From contig NZ_JANJOU010000014.1 in the NCBI RefSeq assembly GCF_024594815.1, forward strand, positions 33,587 through 97,586: DNA of 64,000 nt. The letters run 5' to 3'. Positions 37,007 to 46,052 of the stretch are shown in pieces. Both the position numbers and the translations under genes were made by a program. Below the pieces are notes generated by a model. The model ran no database searches, was not told the DNA's origin, and saw only the letters and a program-made list of their open reading frames with translations. The stretch's first letter is position 1, and every line of letters begins with the position of its first letter. Source of the stretch: Roseomonas populi (GTDB lineage Bacteria > Pseudomonadota > Alphaproteobacteria > Acetobacterales > Acetobacteraceae).

Positions 37007-38239
37007 TTAGGATTCCGCCTCGTCCTGCTCCTTCGACTCCAGCGCCCTCTGGCGCAGGGCGTCCGCAAGCTCGGGCAGGGCCTCCTGGTCCTCCGGCACC
37101 GCCTCGCCCCGGAAATGGGCGGCAAAGAGGGCCTGCTGGCGCCGCAGCTCCTCGGCCAGGGGGGCGTCCACGGGGCGGGGCTGCCCTGGCTCGCCCAGTT
37201 CGAACAGGCCGTTCGGGCAGTAGCGGTCGTTGTCCCAGCCGAGGTGGCTGAGCACGGGATAGAGGCAGATGCCGCCGACCGGCACGCCGGCCCGCATGGC
37301 CGCCCGCACCTCGTTGCCGATGTAGCGAAGCCAGTTGGCGCGCGGAATGCCCTCGATGCTTGTCTCCGCCAGGAAGATGGGGCGGCCGTAGCGGACCCAG
37401 GCTCCGGCCAGGATCTCCCGGAACGGCAGGTACCGGGCACTGCCAGGGGTAATCTTCGGGCCCTGGAACATCCACTGGTTGTTCCAGTAGTAGTTCACGC
37501 CCATCACGTCGAAGCCGTCCTCGCCGCCGCCGAGCTCCGGCCATTGCAGCCCCAGCAGCCCGTCCCACCCCTCCCACTGGGAGTTGTGATAGCCCCCGGC
37601 GCCCCCGGCCTGCCTCTCGCTCCGCGCCACAACGCGGATGAGGGGATCGACGGCAATGATCTGCGTGCCCGGCACGGCCGCCCGGGCGGCCCGCGCGGCG
37701 CGAAGGGAGGCGGCAACGAGGCGCGTCTTCAGCTCACCGCCCCGGCCGCGGGCGACGGGATTGAAGTGCGCCACTTCGCCGCCGGCCCAGGACCAGAAGG
37801 AGATCTCGTTCACCGGGCAGAGAATCGGCGGCTGCCCCTCCTCCTCCAACGCGAGGCGGGCGAAGGCCGCGGCGTAGGCGGCGAGCGAATCCGCGAAGCC
37901 CTCAGTCCAGGGATCGAGAAAATCGGGGTAGCCGTAATGGGCAAGGTCCCAGGCCACGCGCACGCCGGCCCGCTTCGCCGCGCGCATCTGCGGCAGCACG
38001 CTGGACCAGTCGTATTCGCCGGGCCGGACCTCCACGAGATGCCAGCGCGCACCGTCCCGCGCGCCGAGCAGGCCGTGCGAGGCAAGGCCTGCGTAGTCCG
38101 CCTCGGCCTCCGCGTCGTGCCGCGTGGAGGCCACGAGGTCCAGCCGCCGGCGATCGCTCCGCCTGTGCGTAGAGCACTCGAACCCGCCGAGGAAGAAGCT
38201 CGGGAAGAGACCTTCCCCCCGAGCGAAGGATTGCACCAT
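37007..38239 (-). CDS. Glycoside hydrolase, GH1/GH-A clan beta-glycosidase-like
   Basis: 410 residues, no signal peptide. A TIM-barrel retaining glycosidase is suggested by the acid/base E145 in PVNEISFWSW and the nucleophile E292 in FLAETSIEG, separated by about 147 residues. WHLVEVRPGEYDWSSV and WDLAHYGYPDFLDP match early barrel strands. The glycan target is unknown. The upstream gene, 22 bases away, is a glycosyltransferase, so the two probably act in one sugar pathway together with the manganese catalase gene further upstream. Confidence 0.8.
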   Translation of the reverse strand: MVQSFARGEGLFPSFFLGGFECSTHRRSDRRRLDLVASTRHDAEAEADYAGLASHGLLGARDGARWHLVEVRPGEYDWSSVLPQMRAAKRAGVRVAWDLAHYGYPDFLDPWTEGFADSLAAYAAAFARLALEEEGQPPILCPVNEISFWSWAGGEVAHFNPVARGRGGELKTRLVAASLRAARAARAAVPGTQIIAVDPLIRVVARSERQAGGAGGYHNSQWEGWDGLLGLQWPELGGGEDGFDVMGVNYYWNNQWMFQGPKITPGSARYLPFREILAGAWVRYGRPIFLAETSIEGIPRANWLRYIGNEVRAAMRAGVPVGGICLYPVLSHLGWDNDRYCPNGLFELGEPGQPRPVDAPLAEELRRQQALFAAHFRGEAVPEDQEALPELADALRQRALESKEQDEAES

Positions 38240-38260
38240 GCCGAAGCTCCTGAAGTCCGG

Positions 38261-39439
38261 TCAGAGCGTAAGGCTGGTTGCCGGCGTCGGGGAGGGGTCC
38301 GTACCCCGCGCGGCATGGGCCTGGTGGATCAAGGCATCCATCCCGGCCCAGACACCGTCCCAGGAAATGCGGGCCAGGCGTACATCCGCCCGCGGCAGCC
38401 ACTCCGCCCGCGGCCGCGCCATGGTGGCCTCGGCCGCCGCGACGAAGCCCTCCGCGTCACTGGCGATCGCCACCAGCCCGTCCTCGCCCCAGTCCCGCAC
38501 CACGTCGGCCACCGGGGTGGAGACCACGGGCACGCCGGCCGCCAGGTATTCGGGCGTCTTCGTCGGGCTGATGAAGCGCGTGGATTCGTTCAGGGCGAAG
38601 GGCATGATCCCCGCGTCCCAATTGGCGAGGTAGCCCGGCAGCGACCCGTGCCCCTTCATGCCGAGCCAGTGGATGTTGGGCAGATCAGGAAGTGAAGCGG
38701 GGTCGATCTTCACAACCGGGCCGAGCATGACGAAGGACCATTCCGGCCGGCGCTCCGCGGCCGCGCGCAGCAGATCGAGGTCCATCCGCTCGTCCACCAC
38801 GCCGAACCAGCCGAGGCGCGGGTGCGGCAGGTCGCGCTGATCCGCCGGATCCTCCTGCGGCTGCCGGGCCGGGGCGAAGTGGTCGGCGTTCACGCCGCTG
38901 GCGAAGAGGTGAACGCTGGGGTGCAGCCCGCGCTTGGCCTCGTAAAGGCTGCGTCCGCCGGTGAAGACAAGGTCCGCCCGCTGCATCAGCCGGCGCTCCA
39001 GCAGCTGCATCCCCTGGGAGGCGCCGCGGAAGGCCGAGAGCTCGTCCATGCAGTCGTACACGGTGACGGCGGGCTGCAGGTGGCCGGAGAAGGAAAGCAT
39101 CATCGGCGTGTAGTACCAGGCCACCGCCACGGGCCCGCCGGCCTGCCCTGCGAGCAGGTCGTCCAGCAGCTCCCGTAGCGCGGCGTCGCGCCTGCCCTCA
39201 TCCCAGTCAGGGGGCAGGAGCGGCGTGGCGACCTGCACGCCCGGCGCCATCTCCCGCAGGTCCAGGCGGGGCAGGCCCGCCTGATCCTGCGGAAAGAGCG
39301 GCTCCTCGAAGAGGACCACCCGGTACGACGCCGCCGCGCGCGAGAGCAGGTGCTGGGGCCGCTGGAACACGAAATCCCAGCGGAGGTGGGAGAAGCACAG
39401 CAGCAGCGGCTTCGGCGCGGTCGGCGTGGTGATGGGCAG
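38261..39439 (-). CDS. Glycosyltransferase, GT4-like, with non-standard start codon
   Basis: About 390 residues. The family start LLLCFSHLRWDFVFQRPQHL, the donor-side ADLVFTGGRSLYEAK, WFGVVDERMDLDLL, and the acceptor EYLAAGVPVVSTPVADV show a GT-B glycosyltransferase. No ATG, GTG or TTG occurs in frame near the start. Candidates are CTG at 39439 (2 bases after GGAG) or ATC at 39433, which has ideal spacing of 8 bases and would give a natural N-terminus. The gene begins 24-30 bases after the Mn-catalase stop and may depend on coupling. Confidence 0.8.
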   Translation of the reverse strand: MPITTPTAPKPLLLCFSHLRWDFVFQRPQHLLSRAAASYRVVLFEEPLFPQDQAGLPRLDLREMAPGVQVATPLLPPDWDEGRRDAALRELLDDLLAGQAGGPVAVAWYYTPMMLSFSGHLQPAVTVYDCMDELSAFRGASQGMQLLERRLMQRADLVFTGGRSLYEAKRGLHPSVHLFASGVNADHFAPARQPQEDPADQRDLPHPRLGWFGVVDERMDLDLLRAAAERRPEWSFVMLGPVVKIDPASLPDLPNIHWLGMKGHGSLPGYLANWDAGIMPFALNESTRFISPTKTPEYLAAGVPVVSTPVADVVRDWGEDGLVAIASDAEGFVAAAEATMARPRAEWLPRADVRLARISWDGVWAGMDALIHQAHAARGTDPSPTPATSLTL

Positions 39440-39462
39440 TACTCCTTCTGGAGGTTCTGGGT

Positions 39463-40323
39463 TCAGAGAGCGGTCGGCGCGCCGCCGGGCATCGGCGTCG
39501 TCGTGGTCTGCTCGGTCTGGGCGCCGCCATCCGGGCGGGCCGGGGCGAGCTGCGGGATCTCGCCGAGCGGCTTGGAGATCATTGCCTCGAAAGTGCCCTT
39601 GCCGTCGAGGGAGGGCCCGCTCGTCCAGCGCCCCTCGGGCACGCTGCCGTCGGCACTGTGGACGAAGAAGCCGTAGGCGAACTCGCCCTTCTCCTCCGAC
39701 TGCGGGAAGCTGTTCGGGACGGGCAGCGCGGCGGTGTGGCCGCCCAGCTCCTCGATGACGGCAAGCCACTGCTGCTGGTGCATGGTGTCCCGCGCGATAA
39801 GGAAGGAAAGCATGTCCTTCATACCCGCATCATCGGTCATGTTGTAGAGGCGCGTGGCGAGGACGCGGCCGGTCGATTCCGCTGCGACATTCGCGTACAT
39901 GTCGGCGACGATGTTGCCGCTGGCATAGACATGGCTGGCGTTGAAAGGCACGCCGTTGCAGTTCTCCGGCGTGGCGCCCATGCCGGTGGAGAGGATGTGG
40001 CGGAGGTTCATGCCGTTCAGCACGGCGCCCGCGATCGGATCCTTCGACATCTCCTCCTGGAAGGAGAGCGGCGCGCCCTCGAGGTTCAATGCGACGGCGG
40101 TGGAGAGCATCTCGACATGCCCGATCTCCTCCGTGCCGGTGTTGAGGAGCATGTCCCGGTACTTCATCGGGCCGCGCGAACCCCAGGACTGGAACAGGTA
40201 CTGCAGCATGACGCGGATCTCGCCCTCCACGCCGCCGATCGCCTGTTGCAGGGCGCGGGCGAAGACGGGGTTCGGGGTATCGACGCGAACAGGATACTGC
40301 AGTCGCGGATTGGCGAAGAACAT
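39463..40323 (-). CDS. Manganese catalase (dimanganese, non-haem)
   Basis: 286 residues from the ATG with AGGAG upstream. The ligand set is complete and in nearly the same positions as in Lactobacillus Mn catalase: E35 (GGVEGEIRVMLQYLFQ), E66 and H69 (GTEEIGHVEM), E149 (AAESTGR) and H182 (DTMHQQQW). It disproportionates H2O2 in the cytoplasm. It is divergent from a DUF892 ferritin-like gene, a pairing that suggests shared stress control, and is followed by the glycosyltransferase and glycosidase genes. Confidence 0.93.
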   Translation of the reverse strand: MFFANPRLQYPVRVDTPNPVFARALQQAIGGVEGEIRVMLQYLFQSWGSRGPMKYRDMLLNTGTEEIGHVEMLSTAVALNLEGAPLSFQEEMSKDPIAGAVLNGMNLRHILSTGMGATPENCNGVPFNASHVYASGNIVADMYANVAAESTGRVLATRLYNMTDDAGMKDMLSFLIARDTMHQQQWLAVIEELGGHTAALPVPNSFPQSEEKGEFAYGFFVHSADGSVPEGRWTSGPSLDGKGTFEAMISKPLGEIPQLAPARPDGGAQTEQTTTTPMPGGAPTAL

Positions 40324-40729
40324 CGGGAACTCCTGGTCTTTGGGGGGAGGACTCAGCCCGGGCGGATGCAGCACCAGGCCAGGCTGGCCGACACCGCACC
40401 ACCTCCGTCACGCAGGAATGCTGATGGGGTGGCACGGTTTCGCGGCCGGATGCAGGATGCACGCGGCGTACAGGAGGGGCTGCGACGCCGCACGATGGCG
40501 GAAGAGGAATGGAAAAGTGACGGACTGATCATGCAGTGCGGGAACTGGTTGAAGGTAACCGCACCGCGCGACAGCTCCGCCTTCCGCTCATGCCGACATT
40601 ACGGATCACGGGAGCCCCTGCGTCCCTAACCTATGAAACGCATGTCGCGGCATCACGCGAACATGAGCGACGCGCGCGGTGCGGCGAACGGCATCGCGCG
40701 ACGGACGATTGACGTATGTTAGTCCCACT

Positions 40730-40756
40730 GGAACTGCGGACCGGGTTCAGCGTGTT
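40730..40756 (+). promoter_or_regulatory. Weak EcfG-like promoter candidate before the DUF892 gene
   Basis: The 598-base divergent gap (40324-40921) between the Mn-catalase and DUF892 genes holds no convincing ORF. A GGAAC box at 40730-40734 is followed 16 bases later by CGTG (GTGTTAAA context), one base off the GGAAC-N16-CGTT consensus of the alphaproteobacterial general stress sigma factor. Both flanking genes are stress-type, but the match is imperfect. Confidence 0.3.
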
Positions 40757-40921
40757 AAACTTCCGCCGCATCATTCTCCGCCTCAACGCCAGGGCCGGAG
40801 CGGCGTTCTCCGTGCTCCGGTTTCCCGCGGAACCGGAGGGCTTGGGCATGAGCGGGCCGGGGACGCCGCGCCGCCGGATGCCGGCCCCGGACCTCTTCCC
40901 CACGGACGAAAGACACAACCG

Positions 40922-41431
40922 ATGCAGCAGAGCTACCGTGACCTGTACCTAACCGGCCTGGTGAACGCGCGCGCGCTGGAGACCCAGGCGATTGAACTGC
41001 TCACGCGCCAGGTGGAGCGGATCGAGAGCTACCCGGAGATCGCCGATGCCCTGCGGCGCCACATCGCGGAGAGCGAGCAGCAGCGCGTGCGGCTGGACAC
41101 GATCCTGGAATCGCTCGGCAGCTCCAACTCCTCCGTTAAGGACTTCCTGACGGGGCTGATGGGCAACATGGCCGCCCTGGCGCACGCGCCGATGCAGGAC
41201 GAGATCATGAAGAACACGCTGGCGAACTACGCCTTCGAGCACTTCGAGATCGCGTCCTACAAGTCCCTCCTCGTGCTCGCCGACCTTGCCGGCGACGCCT
41301 CCTCCCCCACCGCGCTGCGCCAGTCCCTGTCGGAGGAGGAGCGCATGGCGCAGTGGTGCGCGGATACCCTGGAGCCGACGGTGCGCAAGTTCGCGACGCT
41401 TGCGGCGCAAGGGGCGCAGGCCGGGATCTGA
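40922..41431 (+). CDS. DUF892/YciE-F-type ferritin-like protein
   Basis: 169 residues, predicted four-helix bundle. The family rhythm is present: LYLTGLVNARALETQAIELL, HIAESEQQRVRLDTILESLG, YAFEHFEIASYKSLLVLAD, and SEEERMAQWCADTLEP with the Glu/His di-metal residues (E-H-F-E, E-E-E-R). Such proteins are stress-induced and may bind a di-iron or di-manganese centre; the function is poorly defined. Divergent from Mn catalase. Confidence 0.85.
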   Translation: MQQSYRDLYLTGLVNARALETQAIELLTRQVERIESYPEIADALRRHIAESEQQRVRLDTILESLGSSNSSVKDFLTGLMGNMAALAHAPMQDEIMKNTLANYAFEHFEIASYKSLLVLADLAGDASSPTALRQSLSEEERMAQWCADTLEPTVRKFATLAAQGAQAGI

Positions 41432-41497
41432 TCGGGGCGGTTTCCGCGGCCCCAGTTCCTGTTCTGCCGGGCTGCCGCGAGAGGCAGGCCTACGGTT

Positions 41498-41522
41498 CGC
41501 CAGGGGTCGATGACCCCTGGCG
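41498..41522. terminator. Perfect 11-bp hairpin between convergent DUF892 and cysA genes
   Basis: CGCCAGGGGTC-GAT-GACCCCTGGCG, a perfect 11-bp stem with a three-base loop. It stands 66 bases after one stop and 63 before the other. It lacks a long T run but can serve both strands. Confidence 0.6.
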
Positions 41523-41585
41523 CGGGAATCCTTGAGGAGTGTGTCCTGAAAAGGGTGGGCTGGCGGCAGCGCCCGCCAGGGCCGT

Positions 41586-42653
41586 TCAGCCCACCATCAC
41601 CTCCGCCAGCGGCACGCCCTGTGCCCGCTCTCCACTCTCGGCGAAAACGTGGCTGCCGCGGATGGACAGGCGACAGGATTCGCCCTTCTCGAAGGACTCG
41701 CCGGGATTCGCCAGCGCGTCGAGCATGATGTCGCCCGCCTGCACGATCAGCCGCGCCGGCCCTTCGCCCTCCGTCCGGCACAGGCGTACGCTGGCCGTGC
41801 CCGCGCCGTGGCGCACGGAAATCTCGGCCGGGCGCACGAAGGCGGCGGCCGGCCCATCCGGCAGCGCCACCTGCAGCGGCAGGACGGGCAGCGGGTCGAA
41901 ATGCGCCACACCGTTCCGCACCTGGCAGGGCAGGCGCGTTGCCTCCCCAATGAAGCCGGCGACGAAGGCGGTAGCGGGATCGCGCAGCAGCGCGCCCACC
42001 GCGTCCAGCTGCACGATCCGGCCGCCCTGCATCACCGCGATGCGGTCGGCCATCTCCATCGCCTCCTCCTGGTCGTGGGTGACGAGGATGGTGGTGATGC
42101 CCAGGCTGTCGTGCAGGCTCCGCACCCAGCGCCGCACCTCCTTGCGCACCAGCGCGTCCAGCGCGCCGAAGGGCTCGTCCAGCAGCAGCAGGCGCGGCTC
42201 GATCGCCAGGGCCCGGGCCAGCGCCACGCGCTGCCTCTGGCCGCCGGAGATCTGGTCGGGGTAGCGCCGCTCCAGCTCCGGCACCTGCACCAGCTCCAGC
42301 AGGCGGCGCACGCGGGCGGCGATTTCGGCCGAGGACGGGCGCTGGCGCCGCACGCGCAGACCGAAGGCGACGTTGTCGAACACCGTCATGTGGCGGAACA
42401 GCGCGTAGTGCTGGAACACCACGCCGATGTTGCGCTCCCGCGCCGGCACGCCCGTCATGTCCTGGCCGGCGATGTGAACGGTGCCGGAATCCGATCCCTC
42501 CAGCCCGGCCAGGATGCGCAGCAAGGTGGTCTTGCCCGAGCCGGAGGGGCCGAGCAGGGCGAGGAACTCCCCCTCCCGCACGGAGAGGGAGACACCCTTC
42601 AGCGCGGCGGTGGTGCCGAAGCGGCGAACGATGTCCTGGACGTCGACGCTCAT
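41586..42653 (-). CDS. cysA: Sulfate/thiosulfate ABC transporter ATP-binding protein
   Basis: 355 residues. Walker [10 protein letters not shown], signature [14 protein letters not shown] and Walker [13 protein letters not shown] identify an ABC ATPase. The order cysT-cysW-cysA, the length and the C-terminal TOBE-like region (FVRPAEISV) fit CysA. It powers sulfate or thiosulfate uptake. It overlaps cysW by ATGA and ends the operon. Molybdate or phosphonate specificity cannot be excluded from this subunit alone, but the two permeases support sulfate. Confidence 0.92.
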   Translation of the reverse strand: MSVDVQDIVRRFGTTAALKGVSLSVREGEFLALLGPSGSGKTTLLRILAGLEGSDSGTVHIAGQDMTGVPARERNIGVVFQHYALFRHMTVFDNVAFGLRVRRQRPSSAEIAARVRRLLELVQVPELERRYPDQISGGQRQRVALARALAIEPRLLLLDEPFGALDALVRKEVRRWVRSLHDSLGITTILVTHDQEEAMEMADRIAVMQGGRIVQLDAVGALLRDPATAFVAGFIGEATRLPCQVRNGVAHFDPLPVLPLQVALPDGPAAAFVRPAEISVRHGAGTASVRLCRTEGEGPARLIVQAGDIMLDALANPGESFEKGESCRLSIRGSHVFAESGERAQGVPLAEVMVG

Positions 42654-43510
42654 ACCAAGCCTCCGTTCCGGCCGGAGAGACGCTCCAGCAGGGTCTTCGC
42701 GGTCAGCGTCACCAGCCCGAGCAGCGCCAGCAGCGCGGCCACGGCGAAGGCTCCCGCGAACTGGTATTCGTTGTAAAGGATCTCCACGTGCAGAGGCATG
42801 GTGTTCGTCTCGCCCCGGATGTGGCCGGAGACGACGGACACGGCGCCGAATTCTCCCATCGCGCGGGCGTTGCAGAGAAGAACGCCTGCCAGCAGCCCCC
42901 ATTTCACGTTCGGCAGCGTCACCATGAGGAAGGTCTGCAGCCCGCCGGCGCCGAGCGTGGCCGCCGCCTCCTCCTCGTCCCGGCCCTGCTCCTGCATCAG
43001 GGGCAGCACGGTGCGCGCGACGAAGGGGAAGGTGACGAAGAGGGTGGCGAGCACGAGGCCGGGCAGGGCAAAGATGATCTGGATGTCCCGCGCCTGCAGC
43101 CAGGGGCCCAGCCACCCCTGCGCGCCGAAGATGAGCACGAAGACCAGCCCCGCGATAACGGGGGAGACGGAGAAGGGCAGGTCGATCAGCGTGGTCAGCA
43201 GCCGCTTGCCCGGGAAGTCGAACTTGGCGATGCACCAGGCGGCGGCCAGCCCGCCCACGAGGTTCACCGGCACCGTGATCAGCGCGACGAGCAGGGTGAG
43301 GCGGACGGCCGCGAGCGTGTCGGGCTCCGTGATGGCCTCGAGGGCAACGGGCAGGCCGCGGCGCAGCGCCTCCACGAAAACGGCGGTGAGCGGCAGCGCG
43401 AGCATCACCAGCGCCACCAGTACCGCGGCCGCGGCCAGCAGGCGGCGGACCCAGGGGCGGTCCTGCCAGGCCGGGCGAAAGGGTGCGGTGTGCAGGGCGT
43501 CGTCGCTCAT
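42650..43510 (-). CDS. cysW: Sulfate ABC transporter permease CysW
   Basis: 286 residues with about six transmembrane helices. The CysW-typical [23 protein letters not shown] region is followed by [21 protein letters not shown] and the EAA loop LGAGGLQTF. It forms the channel with CysT. Its ATG overlaps the cysT stop and its own stop overlaps the cysA start, so the three proteins are made in step. Confidence 0.92.
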   Translation of the reverse strand: MSDDALHTAPFRPAWQDRPWVRRLLAAAAVLVALVMLALPLTAVFVEALRRGLPVALEAITEPDTLAAVRLTLLVALITVPVNLVGGLAAAWCIAKFDFPGKRLLTTLIDLPFSVSPVIAGLVFVLIFGAQGWLGPWLQARDIQIIFALPGLVLATLFVTFPFVARTVLPLMQEQGRDEEEAAATLGAGGLQTFLMVTLPNVKWGLLAGVLLCNARAMGEFGAVSVVSGHIRGETNTMPLHVEILYNEYQFAGAFAVAALLALLGLVTLTAKTLLERLSGRNGGLV

Positions 43511-44370
43511 CGCCGCCCCCGGCGCAGCCGGCGCTGCAGCATGTTGATCGCGAGCAGCACGACGAAGGAGAGCGCGAGCATCGCGAGCCCCACCGCCGCC
43601 GCCCCGGCATAGTCGAACTGCTCCAGCCGGATCACGATCAGCAGGGGCGCGATCTCCGTGATCATCGGCAGGTTGCCGGCGATGAAGATGACGCTGCCGT
43701 ACTCTCCGACCGCGCGGGCGAAAGCGAGGCCGAAGCCCGTCAGCAGGGTGGGCAGCAGGGCCGGCAGCACCACGCGCCACAGCGTCTGCGCGCGGCTCGC
43801 GCCGAGTGTCGCCGCCGCCTCCTCCGCGTCCAGCGGCATGTCGCGCAGCACCGGCTCCACCGTGCGGGCGATGAAGGGCAGGCCGACGAACATCAGGGCG
43901 AAGACGACGCCCACCTCGGTGAAGGCGACCTTCAAGCCGAAGACCGCCATGAGAGGCGCGCCGAGCCATCCATTCGGGGCCGTCAGCGCCGTCAGCGCGA
44001 TGCCGGCCACCGCGGTGGGCAGGGCGAAGGGCAGGTCCAGCGCCGCGTCCAGCATGCCGCGCCCGGGAAAGCGGAGCCGCACGATGGCCCAGGCCAGCAG
44101 TAGCCCCAGAGGCAGGTCCAGCAGCGCCGCCACGAAGGCCGCGCCGAAGGAGAGGCGCAGGGCGGCCAGCACCCGCGGCTCCGTTAATGATTCCCACAGG
44201 CCCAGCGGTCCCAGTTCCAGCGGCCGCAGCAGGAGCGCGAGCAGCGGGATGACCACGATGCTCGCGGCCCAGAGCAGGGTGATGCCGAGGCTGGTGCGGA
44301 AGCCCGGGATGGCGCGGATCGGCGCCGCCCGCCCCGGCGCGGCGCCCAGCGCCGCGGCCGAGCCGCTCAC
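43507..44370 (-). CDS. cysT: Sulfate ABC transporter permease CysT (CysU)
   Basis: 287 residues starting at a GTG with GAAGG upstream. Helices include [20 protein letters not shown]. The CysT signatures [16 protein letters not shown] and [17 protein letters not shown] are present, and the EAA loop is LGASRAQTL. It is the first large gene of the operon. Unusually, no sulfate-binding protein gene (sbp/cysP) lies next to it; instead a short coupled ORF overlaps the GTG. Confidence 0.92.
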   Translation of the reverse strand: MSGSAAALGAAPGRAAPIRAIPGFRTSLGITLLWAASIVVIPLLALLLRPLELGPLGLWESLTEPRVLAALRLSFGAAFVAALLDLPLGLLLAWAIVRLRFPGRGMLDAALDLPFALPTAVAGIALTALTAPNGWLGAPLMAVFGLKVAFTEVGVVFALMFVGLPFIARTVEPVLRDMPLDAEEAAATLGASRAQTLWRVVLPALLPTLLTGFGLAFARAVGEYGSVIFIAGNLPMITEIAPLLIVIRLEQFDYAGAAAVGLAMLALSFVVLLAINMLQRRLRRGRR

Positions 44371-44453
44371 CGGGCCACCTTCGCGGCGGGGTGGGTGGCC
44401 CGCGCCCCCGGCGGCACCTCTCGCCGGGATGCCGCGGCAAGATCCCTGATCAT
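44367..44453 (-). CDS. 28-codon ORF translationally coupled to cysT
   Basis: An ATG with a good GGGAGA 8 bases upstream opens 28 codons ([20 protein letters not shown] and on) that end in a TGA overlapping the cysT GTG (GTGA). The peptide is basic, has no signal or cysteine, and resembles nothing I know. Its ribosome-binding site and coupling are better than those of cysT alone, so it may act as a leader peptide or as a relic of a lost gene. A longer form could start at the ATG at 44567. Confidence 0.45.
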   Translation of the reverse strand: MIRDLAAASRREVPPGARATHPAAKVAR

Positions 44454-44586
44454 CGGCTGGTCTCCCTGCAGGAGGAGGGGATGCGGGCAGGACCGCCGGC
44501 GTGCCCCTGCGGAGGCGCGGCCAGCAACGGTTTGGAGCGCGAGGGAAGCCGGTCCCGTGTCATGCAAGATCCCTGTCCGGGTAAAG

Positions 44587-44614
44587 CCTATAAGTCTGCT
44601 AGGAATTGGCGCAA
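44587..44614 (-). promoter_or_regulatory. Candidate sigma-70-type promoter for the cys operon
   Basis: Read on the minus strand, TTGCGC (44614-44609) is separated by 16 bases from TATAGG (44592-44587), giving a leader of about 130 bases before the 28-codon ORF. The rest of the 647-base gap to the next gene (44371-45017) shows no other ORF or riboswitch I can recognise. Moderate match only. Confidence 0.35.
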
Positions 44615-45017
44615 CACCTTTCCCCCGTTCTTACGGTGTTGGCCCCATGACTTCGCGGCGATGTCCGTGTGGCCTGCCGTGACTGGAAAGGAGGTGCCCC
44701 GTGAGCGCCTTCGGAGCGAACCGTTGAGTGCGCGGCCACGCGTCTCCCGCAGCGAGACAGGCTGTCCCGGCAGGGTGATGCAGAATTCCCGTGAGTGGCC
44801 GCATGTGCAGGATCCGCGAGGTTGGACCGCAAAGCTCCGGACGGGGGCTATGGGGCATGATCGACGAGAATTCTGACGGAGGCCTGCACCGCAAATCCGG
44901 CTTCTGACGCTCCCCAGCCCCCGGGGCCACCGCTGGCGAACAGGACGAATGTTCGGAGCATGCAACTAAGCCACCAGATCGATGTGCTAAGTGCAATTTT
45001 GATCTAAAGGTCTCACC

Positions 45018-46052
45018 GTGTGGTTGAGTGGACTGGATCCATCGACTCCCACGCAGACCCGGTACCGCCACGGAATTGCCTGCCTGATGCCGATGAAGGA
45101 CCCTGGCGCGCCTCGACCGATCGCGGGCCGCCACAAGCTGATGATCGGGGCCGACGCCGTGTCGCGGGGCGAGAGCCTGGACGTGGTGGCGGAGGAGGAC
45201 ATCCTCCTCCACGTCAAGCCGGTGGCGGACGGCCTTGTCGTGAACAGCCGCCTCTCCGGGCAGTGGGGGGCCGAGCAGAGACTCCGGCTGCCGGCCGGCA
45301 CCGGGGATCCCGGCCTGCCCCTGACGGTCGAGCTGGCCGAGGGAAAGGCGGGCCTCTTCTCGCGGGAGGAGCCGCTGCTCGAGGTCTCGCTCGTCCGGCC
45401 GCTGGCGGGCGCGCGGCTCCTCCTGTCCGACCACATCCTGAAAACGGAGGGCGGCGGGCTCCGGCATGGGCAGATCGGCCAGGCGGACGCTCAGCATGTC
45501 TCCGGCCTGTTGCAGCTCGGGCCGGAGGCGGAGCCGGCGGCGATCGAGTTTCGCGCGGACAGCCGCCTCCTATCCCGGCTGGAAATCGCCCCCGCCGACG
45601 ACGGCAGCATCACCCGCCGCTTCGCCCTGCCCCACCCGTGGGAGGCCCTGGTCTACGAGGGAATGCAGGTCGAGATGTGGCACGGCGGCGCGGTGCTGGA
45701 CGCCGTGCCCCTGCGGTCCCGCTACTTCGGGATGGTGGAGCACTGCTCGGAGCGCAGCGTGAGCGGCTGGGCGCGCAACCCCGCGCTGCCATCGGCCCCG
45801 CTGGTGGTGGATGTCTTCGTGAACGGCCGCTACCAGGGCTCCGCCCGCGCGAACCGGGCGCGCCCCGGCCTGCCGGAGGACGGGGCCGGCTTCCACTTCC
45901 GCTTCCCCGAGCCCGTCCTCCTGCCCGAGAGCCGGGAGGCGCGCGTCTCAGTCCGCGTGGGTGACACGGAGCTGGAGCTGACGAACAGCCCCTGGTGGAT
46001 CTGCCGCCCCGTCGCCTACACCGGCCCCCTTCCCGCGGGCAGCCAGGCGTGA
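45018..46052 (+). CDS. Galectin-like domain protein 1 of the glycan locus
   Basis: 344 residues from a GTG with AAAGG seven bases upstream. Residues about 55-110 resemble a galectin carbohydrate site: H65 (LLHVKP), N76 (VVNSR), W83-G84, E86 and R88 in GQWGAEQR, nearly identical to the core WGxEQR of animal galectin-1. Residues about 230-335 form a second module (VEHCSERSVSGWARN, then FHFRFPEP and a SPWW end), repeated in the protein at 50.7 kb. No signal peptide. The next gene, a glycosyltransferase, overlaps by GTGA, so the protein probably binds a sugar chain during synthesis or export. Confidence 0.75.
   Translation: MWLSGLDPSTPTQTRYRHGIACLMPMKDPGAPRPIAGRHKLMIGADAVSRGESLDVVAEEDILLHVKPVADGLVVNSRLSGQWGAEQRLRLPAGTGDPGLPLTVELAEGKAGLFSREEPLLEVSLVRPLAGARLLLSDHILKTEGGGLRHGQIGQADAQHVSGLLQLGPEAEPAAIEFRADSRLLSRLEIAPADDGSITRRFALPHPWEALVYEGMQVEMWHGGAVLDAVPLRSRYFGMVEHCSERSVSGWARNPALPSAPLVVDVFVNGRYQGSARANRARPGLPEDGAGFHFRFPEPVLLPESREARVSVRVGDTELELTNSPWWICRPVAYTGPLPAGSQA

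Noticed and set aside
44454..44586. Possible SAM or other riboswitch before the sulfate operon
   Set aside because: I looked for conserved cores and paired stems in the leader and found none that match a known class.
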